Source: Strigamia acuminata (Eukaryota > Arthropoda > Chilopoda > Geophilomorpha > Linotaeniidae). Taken from it: a stretch of DNA of 64,000 nt. Within the stretch, counting starts at the first letter, position 1; each line of letters begins with the position of its first letter. Shown piece by piece: positions 57,047 through 64,000 of this stretch. Under the pieces are notes generated by a model, which was given only the letters and a program-made list of their open reading frames with translations, had not been told where the DNA came from and made no database searches. Location of the stretch: positions 30,241,118-30,305,117 of the forward strand of contig OX442314.1 in the NCBI GenBank assembly GCA_949358305.1, written 5' to 3'. A program made the translations under genes and the position numbers.

Positions 57047-57673
57047 CACTCGATCAACGACTCGCTGCGAGATTACCGTAGAAATAAATTTGATGACCAG
57101 TCCGCATAGATGACGTTAGGTGGAAGCACTTCATAAGCGGATTTTCGATTTTATTTCTCTACGGAAACCAATAGGAACCTTTGTGTTTACTCAATTAAAC
57201 GGTGCAGACTGATAAATAACCCCAAACAAATACATCAAAATAATTTAATTGATATTATTATTGCTTTCTAAAGCTAAAATTTCAAATATAAAATTAGATG
57301 TATGTGTCTAATTTATCTTAAAATGTTGTTTGTTATTTTTATTACTTTTTCATGATTTATGCAGATTCCAGTCTAGCTGCGAAGCTTGTCGTACGTCATA
57401 TTTCAATGTCTAGCTCAGTTGTGCGAATGTATCTTTTCTCAAAATTTTGATTTTTCTTTTGTTTGAAAATAAAGTTTAAATAAGTCTATTTGCAAATTTG
57501 TGTATATTTGTGTATATATTGGATATTTTAAGAGCAACCCAATGGCGCTCGTGTTGAAATTCGTACCTAAAACATTTCAGTGGAATTTGCAGTGTACATG
57601 TAAATTTGGAGTAAAATTGTGAATAAATAGACACTTCGTTTATAAATAAATAACGAATGCTTTATTTTACTGT
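57047..57673. other. Intergenic between MCRIP and the ribonucleotide reductase gene
   Basis: AT-rich. Should contain the MCRIP promoter and, near 57640-57673, the 3' UTR of the neighbouring reverse-strand gene. No other feature seen. Confidence 0.4.
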
Positions 57674-60200
57674 TTAAAAGTCCGCATCCAAAGTAAATTC
57701 GTGTCGTAGGTATGCGGGAATTCCAACATTGGCAAGCTTGTATTCTGGAACTTTCTTCTCGAAGAAATTACTTTTGCCTTCCAAGGAAATGTTCTCCATG
57801 AAATCGAATGGATTTTCAACATTGTACAACTGCACAAGTGTTTTAATAAATTCAGTTTTTAAGGTGAGATTTTTGGGTTTTTTTTTTTATTTGTTACCTT
57901 GTTGCAATTTAAACTCTGCAAAATAACATCAGCCACGTACTGCACATATTGGTTCATCAACTGAGCATTCATTCCAATTATACCAATCGGTAATGCTTCG
58001 TTGAAAAACTAAAAGATAAAAAAAAAAATATTTAAGCAATAATTTCTCTGCACATTTTAACATTACACAAATTTTGTATAAATTTAACTGAAATTTCTCA
58101 AATTTTGTATAAATTTATCTTAAATTCGTCAAATTTTGTATAAACTTATCTGAAATTCCTCAAATTTTGTATAAATTTATCTAAAATTCCTCAAATTTTG
58201 TAAAAATTTATTGAATATTATCAAATTTTGTATAAATTTATCTGAAATTCCTCAAATTTTGTATAAATTTATCTGAAATTCCTCAAATTTTGTACAAATT
58301 TATCTGAAATTCCTCATATTTTGTACAAATTTATATGAAATTCTTCAAATTTAATATAAATTTATCTGAAATTCCTCAAATTTTGTATAAATTTATCTGA
58401 AATTCCTCAAATTTTGTATAAATTCATTGAATATTATCAATTTTTTTCTTCAAATATAGTCAAAATCAAAACATCATCTAAATTTACCACAAAATGAAAT
58501 CAATTTACTATAAAATGATCTCAATTTACCACAAAATAATCTCAATTTACCACAAACTTACTTCATGTTCAATCGTGACCGCCTCAGCAATAATCGCTTG
58601 AATGCGTCTTTCGTCCGGTTTATTCTTCAAATGACTTAATATCAAACAAGCAAATTCCGTATGAAGGGCCTAAAACACAAAAAACAAAAAAAACCCCATC
58701 ACCAACACATCACAAAACCCTAAAAAACCAAATACCCACTTCGTCTCTGCAAATAAGTTCATTGCTGAACGTCAAACCAGGCATCAAGCCCCTCTTTTTC
58801 AGCCAAAAAATGCCGGCAAACGACCCCGAGAAGAAAATCCCTTCGACCGCCGCGAATGCGACCAATCTTTCGCCGAACGGAGTCTAAAAAACAAAACGAA
58901 CAAATCAAAATTAACGAGCGTCGAGCGCACGCATTTTAATTATTCACAAGTTAAATGCAACTAACACTTTTATTCTTGACCCATTGAAGAGCCCACTCGC
59001 CTTTCTTTTTAATTGAAGGCACTAAAATTTGATTAGAAATATTTGAAAATGAGAACACGAGCGTTTAGAACTACGGAACCCGCGTGCTGCGAGTTTCATG
59101 TCGTTTTGCGGGGTTTTAAGCTTATTTTGCGAATTTGGCGCTACGTTGGGCGGGTTTTAATACGGTTTTTAATTGTTTTTTACTTGTATCTAGTGAACTG
59201 AATAGTTGTTTCTTCTCCACTGGGTCCTTGATGTATGTGTCGATTAGTAAACTGTACATTTCCGAATGAATGTTCTAGAAGTAAATGGATATAATAAATA
59301 TTTCGGTCTAGGTTTAATGGTTTTTCATCTGTCTGCACGGTAAAATTGGCTTTTTCGTAATTTTACGTCAGAAAATGCTTTTTTGTGCCTAAAATTAATT
59401 TATTTTGTCTACAGAAATGCATTTTTGTGCATAAATCAATTTATTTTGTCTAAAAAAATGCATTTTTGTGCATAAATCAATTCTTTTATCTCTGAAAAAT
59501 GCATTTTTGTGCCTAAAATCAATTTATTTTGTCTAAAAAATGCATTTTTGAAACTAAATCAATTTATTTTGTCTAAAAAGATGCCTTTTTGTGCGTAAAA
59601 TCAATTCTTTTTTCTCTGAAAAATGCATTTTTGTGCCTAAAATCAATTTATTTTGTCTAAAAAATGCATTTTTGAACCTAAATCAATTCTTTCTTCTCTG
59701 AAAAATGCATTTTTGTGCATAAAATCCATTTTTTTATGTATTACCCCTTCCTTGTCACATACCTCGATCATAATTTGAAATCCATAAAAACATCTTGCTT
59801 CTGGAATTTGTATTTCTTGACTAAACCTCTCCACTAAATTTTCGTTGACAATTCCATCACTTCCAGCAAAAAAAGCCAAAATTTGACTTATAAACAGCTT
59901 TTCGGCCGGCTAAAAATCATGTAAAAACATTTAAAAACATAAAAAAAATCGTAAAAAATCATCAAAAATTATCGACATTTTAATCTTTTCTACCTTCAAC
60001 GAGTCCCAATCCTTTAAATCGTTGCTCAAATCGACTTCTTCTGCCGTCCAGAATGAAGCTTGAGCTTTCTTATAGAACTGCCAAATGTCGTGATATTGGA
60101 TCGGGAATAGGACGAATCTTAGCGGGTTTTCTTTAAGCAAAGGCTCGTCGTCGTTCGGACCCTTTTTGCAGCAATAGCAGTGATAGTCGGCGTCACACAT
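57674..60200 (-). CDS. RRM2: Ribonucleoside-diphosphate reductase small subunit (R2)
   Basis: Eight exons in phase: 60200-59994, 59909-59763, 59274-59184, 59021-58966, 58883-58740, 58669-58562, 58008-57898, 57829-57674; 339 residues. R2 carries the diiron-tyrosyl radical that lets the large subunit reduce ribonucleotides for DNA synthesis. All six iron ligands are present with the known spacing: D87, E118, H121, E181, E215, H218, plus the radical Tyr125 (in HSEMY). The C-terminal tail ending FTLDADF, which docks on R1, is intact. The N-terminus is short and Cys-rich ([22 protein letters not shown]) and resembles p53R2 (EEPLL) more than the longer, KEN-box-bearing cycling R2. Introns hold two minisatellites. 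The exon 4 donor AGT|gttagt was chosen because the alternative one breaks the frame. Confidence 0.93.
58075..58440. repeat. 31-bp minisatellite in an R2 intron
   Basis: About eleven copies of a 31-bp unit beginning ctgaaattcctcaaattttg; spacing of 31 checked for consecutive copies. Confidence 0.9.
59375..59745. repeat. About 41-bp minisatellite in an R2 intron
   Basis: Roughly nine imperfect copies around atgcatttttgtgcctaaaa and 'tcaatttattttgtct'; spacing of 41 checked for consecutive copies near 59417, 59458, 59499 and 59540. Confidence 0.9.
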
Positions 60201-60633
60201 GATGAAAATGTTTTGTTTTTGATCGTTTCGCTTAACTCATAAATATAGAATCAAAATGACTAATGAAAATTTCGATGCCGAAAGAGAGCGCCACGTGCGA
60301 ATCACTCGGAATCATCTCTTACAACAACCCGACTATCGACACTAGCGCTCGCAGTGATAGAAATGATATTTGTGCTCACGATGAAATATTTGAACGCTAA
60401 AACATCATGTATTCGAACATTCATTCAACTTAGATATTTTTTTTATTAATGGCAAAATATATTTTGCAAATATAATCATTTTCTCCATTTGTGTGACAAA
60501 CAATTGGAACCAAAATGGCTGCCAGAATGGCTTTGCAGCAAATTTGACAAATCTCATTAAAAAATCATCCAAAAACCAACAAAAATGATTAGAAAACATC
60601 CCAAATTGACACAAATTAACATAATTTCTCATT
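60201..60633. other. Intergenic, R2 promoter region and 3' flank of the orphan gene
   Basis: The R2 start codon is preceded by unremarkable AT-rich sequence. No TATA or repeat stands out. Confidence 0.35.
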
Positions 60634-61452
60634 TTAAACCTTCTTTCTAGACACAAATCCAGAATACACCCAATCCAGCTCCACCGAACGGAACATCCGC
60701 TTAACAAAACCACTTTCAACGGGACAAACTTTCTTCCCATCCAACTGCAACACAAAAAACAACCCAACACCCCCATTACAATCCCTCAACACCATCCTCT
60801 GCACTTTTCCTTTCTCCTCATCCGACATAATCGACCAAAGATACTCAACGGCGCTTTCATTATTCATCGAAACAGCATAAACAAACACATTCAACTTCTT
60901 CGCAAAAGGAATATCAATTCCGCGCATTTTACGCCCAACCAAATCAGTCCAGAACTCATAAACCACACGAAAAAACTTCAGGGTCCTGGAATAAGGTCCC
61001 CAAAGCTCCCCCACCACGTCCACCACACAAAACGCACAAGCAATCTTAAACCTGATCGCCGGCTTCAATTTGGCCTCTCTGCAAAGCACTTGGGCCGTTT
61101 TGGTCCACTCGATCTTGCCATATTGAGTCCACTGCACGTATTTGTTTATTATCATGTCGACGTTCTCAAGGCCGCGGAGGGAGCAATGGCCATGCAGGAA
61201 GTCGAACCATTGGTGCAATTCGTTCCCCAAATGCCCGACGTATTTTTTTATCCAGGCTTTGAGGATTTCGGCACTTTTTAACGTTTCCACTTGTTCGGAA
61301 ATTGCGGTTTTGATTTTGTTCCAGTTGTGGGTCGATGCAGTGTCGAACCAATCCATTGGTTCGCAGACGTAAGCGTTGGTCTTCCAGTAGTGAACTGCCA
61401 TTTTGACGCAGAGAATGTGCTGAAGACTGGGCAATTCCAAAACACAAGACAT
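60634..61452 (-). CDS. Orphan-family protein, complete copy
   Basis: 272 residues, one exon, start MSCVLELPSLQHILCVKMAV at 61452. I do not recognise the family. The protein is Trp-rich and mostly helical in appearance (HYWKTNAYVCEPMDWF, LGNELHQWFDFLHGHC, CAFCVVDVVGELWGP), with no signal peptide, transmembrane helix or known catalytic motif; several Cys but no zinc pattern. Its first 85 residues align with the truncated gene at 1-248. The high Trp and Cys content, lack of introns and two members in 60 kb suggest a lineage-specific, expanding family. It could also be part of a larger annotated family of uncharacterised arthropod proteins. Confidence 0.7.
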   Translation of the reverse strand: MSCVLELPSLQHILCVKMAVHYWKTNAYVCEPMDWFDTASTHNWNKIKTAISEQVETLKSAEILKAWIKKYVGHLGNELHQWFDFLHGHCSLRGLENVDMIINKYVQWTQYGKIEWTKTAQVLCREAKLKPAIRFKIACAFCVVDVVGELWGPYSRTLKFFRVVYEFWTDLVGRKMRGIDIPFAKKLNVFVYAVSMNNESAVEYLWSIMSDEEKGKVQRMVLRDCNGGVGLFFVLQLDGKKVCPVESGFVKRMFRSVELDWVYSGFVSRKKV

Positions 61453-62558
61453 TGTGTTATTGTTTGTAATTGATGGAAGGATTGATTGACAATACTTGAC
61501 AATTATAATTGATACAATTGTTGGTGATTGGGTTTGTTTATATATAAAAATATATAAAATTGGTTCGTATACAAGACGAAGACTTAATATGAACGTGTGG
61601 TAGACGTTATGGTCTGCGAGAGGGCCCCACGGTTAAAACGACACAAAACAAAACATAAATTGTGTAAAAGACGATTTTCTTGGGTTAATTTTCGTGAATA
61701 ATTAAGATACGCACTGCAGTGAAGGTTTTTAGGGGCGGTTAGAATGAGGTGCGCTGCAGAGAAGTTTTGCTGGATGATAACACTAAAAACGCAGAAAAGG
61801 AAGAAAATAAAATGATTGTTGATGTGGTGGAAATTGTAAAATTTACCTTGTGAACTTCTTAACATGGATAATAAGAATACCGTAAACACAAAATAAACCA
61901 ATGTTTTCTGTAATTTAATTCGATTTAGACATGAAATGGGTCACATAACTGTCATTTATCTCGAGTATAATCGTGGAAAGCAGCCCAACTTGACCATATA
62001 TGCATTCAAAGCTGCTGCAGTTGCAAATTACAGTAATTTCTAAATTTGCGATTACAGTATATTATTTTTTATTTTATTTATACATCGCATAATGTGTGTA
62101 TGGTCCCACACTGTGGTAAACATGAATAAACATTTATTTCCTCGTTTTATCTATTGTACAATACCACAATCATAGAAGGAAATTCACCATTTATCTACCT
62201 AGTATTAATAAATGTATTTAATTTCTTTAAAAACAAATGAATTGTTTCTTTTTATTTAATAAACCAGAAATTTCGAAACATTTATCAAACAAATTAATCA
62301 ACTTGATGCCCTTTGTACGATTCTATTTAAAATTATCACTTTTTATTACAACACTTTCAAATCCCGTTTCGCATATCCACAAAATCAACAATATGACGTC
62401 ATAATTTTTAAAATTTTATAAAGCATTGTCATAAATTATGACGCTCAAATACGTTCCTAAAACTCCAGCGCGTCCTCTGTGTCTGCTATGAACAAAACCG
62501 TCGAATGCAAAGGTCGCTATGATGCTATGATTAATGCAAAGCACAAGGCAATGCAGAA
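61453..62558. other. Intergenic
   Basis: Between two divergent genes. A 105-residue reverse frame (61584-61901) is unconvincing. Otherwise AT-rich, with no feature supported. Confidence 0.35.
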
Positions 62559-64000
62559 ATGGTCGGCTACGTCTATAAACCCAGTGCCTTCGTCGGTGCC
62601 GCTCTTTTAATCCTGTTATCGAGATGCCTGTGTTCCAGCGCAATACCGGTGAACGTGGCGCCGCGGATTGGCATCGTGGGCGCCGGCATCGGCGGAGCTA
62701 TGACGGCGCACTTTGTTCGAAATTTATTCGGAGTCGATGCTAAAATCGACGTGTACGAGAAGAATCATGTCGGAGGTCGATTATCACTCGTCGAAGTTGG
62801 AGAACAGAAATTCGAAGCTGGGGGATCGATTATTCATGAAAGAAACCGATATATGGATGAAATTGCAAAGAAATTCAGTAATTGATTAGTTTTGGTTGAA
62901 TTTAAAGTGAAAAAAAAATATTTAAATGGAGGAAAATCAAAATGTAATCGCTTCCTTATCGCTGCTATTTAATACCGTCGAACTGCACATGCAACAGTCT
63001 GTGTCTGGTATCTTGATACCAAATTCAAACACCAAATTCCATTTATTTGCACCGAAAACACAAAAGTTTTAAAATTGTTTATTACACACAAGTGAGAAAT
63101 TGTGTATTTTTATGTTATATATATATGCTCAGTAAGGGATTTTTTCAGTTTGATTTTGGCATCAAGTTACTGGGCGCAGACTGCAGCTCAGATAAAGATG
63201 GATTGGGTTCGTGTTTCTGTTGGAATGCGAGGTAGCTTAATGGGTAGAACAGCCGGCTGTTTGGTATTTTCAACTAGAAATTTGGAGGAAATGGGAGGAA
63301 AGACCATTAGATGTCCAAAATGTAAGAAATTGGCCTAAATTTTTATAAATTTACCCAGATTTTAGTAATAATCTTCAGAAAATTAAGAAAACTCAAATTT
63401 TAAGACTGTCGGGAATTTCCCGGTGGCCCGTTCCTGCCCCACCGTAGCCTGTCTCTGTGGCCCGACCCATCCAGATTTCCCGGCACTAAATTTGTACCCA
63501 GTCCAGCCCTAAAGGAAGTGCATGGAGAGATACTTTCCAATTCGCAATTTTATATCGCTAATGGGTATCCCGGTTCTTGGGACTAACGACGTTACTTTTG
63601 TTGTTGTAGCGGTAACGAATAATACTTCAGATTAGACTGTACTATATAATTTGTTTTAATTTGCAGATTTGAAGCGAGCTCAGCAACATACTCAGCGGTC
63701 CGGAATATTCGACGGCAAAGAATTCGTGTTTGAAGAAAGTAGTTTCACGTATATGACGTACGTGGATCTGATATGGAGATACGGCTTGAGCATTATGAAA
63801 TGGAACCGCTTGATTGCTCAAATGCTGGACCGCTTTGATAATGTTTACCGTTTCCAGGACTACGGCTATGCTTTTACAACGGTCGAGAAATTGCTAAAAG
63901 CCATGAACCCTGACTTTTACAACATGACTCAAACTACAACTTCGAAATTTCTTAAGAAGCAGGGTTTCAGCGACACGTTTATCAATGAAATTGCACTGGC
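62559..64000 (+). CDS. PCYOX1: Prenylcysteine oxidase, N-terminal part; continues past window
   Basis: Exon 1 is 62559-62877 (TTCA|gtaatt), exon 2 starts at 63667 after aatttgcag and runs off the window, in phase; 217 residues visible. The enzyme is a FAD-dependent thioether oxidase that frees cysteine and an isoprenoid aldehyde from prenylcysteine in the lysosome or extracellular space. The first 28 residues are a signal peptide (FVGAALLILLSRCLCSSA). The Rossmann FAD site reads RIGIVGAGIGGAMTAHFVRN, followed by DVYEKNHVGGRLSLVEV and FEAGGSIIHERN. Exon 2 gives GKEFVFEESSF, LIWRYGLSIMKWN and YGYAFTTVEKLLKAMNPDFY, all aligning to the vertebrate enzyme. The 789-bp intron contains a MITE. Confidence 0.9.
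63003..63172. mobile_element. MITE, second copy of the CTGGTATCTTGAT family
   Basis: CTGGTATCTTGATACCAAAT at about 63005 pairs with an inverted CCAGTAACTTGATGCCAAAA ending about 63172. It shares its ends with the copy at 49887-50190. It lies in the first intron of the prenylcysteine oxidase gene. Confidence 0.6.

Noticed and set aside
58966-58968. R2 exon 4 ending at 58968
   Set aside because: That donor shifts exon 5 out of frame; using gttagt two bases on restores the conserved [12 protein letters not shown].

Overview
This window looks like nuclear DNA of an arthropod, most likely a hexapod. The genes are intron-containing with GT-AG junctions and short AT-rich introns. There is a divergent ionotropic (chemosensory) receptor of the protostome type, TTAGG-type telomere-like repeats, a Ty3/gypsy LTR element and many small inverted-repeat DNA transposons. 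I cannot name the species. All multi-exon models were built by hand from splice signals, reading-frame continuity and remembered family resemblance; none was checked by a search.

Layout. 1-248: cut-off end of an orphan gene whose relative sits at 60.6-61.5 kb. 1.6-3.7 kb: a two-exon gene for a membrane-anchored protein of unknown family. 4.7-6.0 kb: NF-YA-like and CFIm25/NUDT21-like genes, head to head over 131 bp. 7.1-11.0 kb: a nine-exon SLC43-type transporter. 12.5-14.0 kb: a decayed mobile element touching the stop codon of a NACHT (NLR-like) gene at 14.0-17.0 kb. 18.5-19.1 kb: two minisatellites. 20-21.8 kb: the first of three related C2H2 zinc-finger genes. 21,961-34,305: a complete 12.3 kb LTR retrotransposon. 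34.7-36.8 kb: an ionotropic receptor. 37.2-37.6 kb: a LINE endonuclease fragment. 38.3-42.8 kb: two more zinc-finger genes back to back, around a telomere-like array and a foldback element. 43-48 kb: gene-poor, with satellites and a DNA transposon. 48.4-52.0 kb: a secreted Gly/Ser/Tyr-rich, cuticle-like protein. 53.0-53.6 kb: OSTC. 54.1-55.6 kb: an intronless BTB protein. 56.0-57.0 kb: MCRIP. 57.7-60.2 kb: ribonucleotide reductase small subunit. 60.6-61.5 kb: the orphan gene. 62.6 kb to the end: prenylcysteine oxidase, cut by the window edge.

The genes do not form one pathway. Housekeeping genes (NF-YA, CFIm25, OSTC, MCRIP, RRM2, PCYOX) are interspersed with fast-evolving ones (NACHT, zinc fingers, ionotropic receptor, orphan family, structural protein). 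The most unusual items are four: the NACHT/leucine-rich protein with a Gly- and Cys-rich N-terminus that could be acylated, in a lineage where such receptors are unexpected; the retrotransposon's spliced third gene, which does not look like an envelope gene; a foldback element built partly of telomere-like repeats; and a set of minisatellites whose periods fall at 21, about 31 and about 41 bp.
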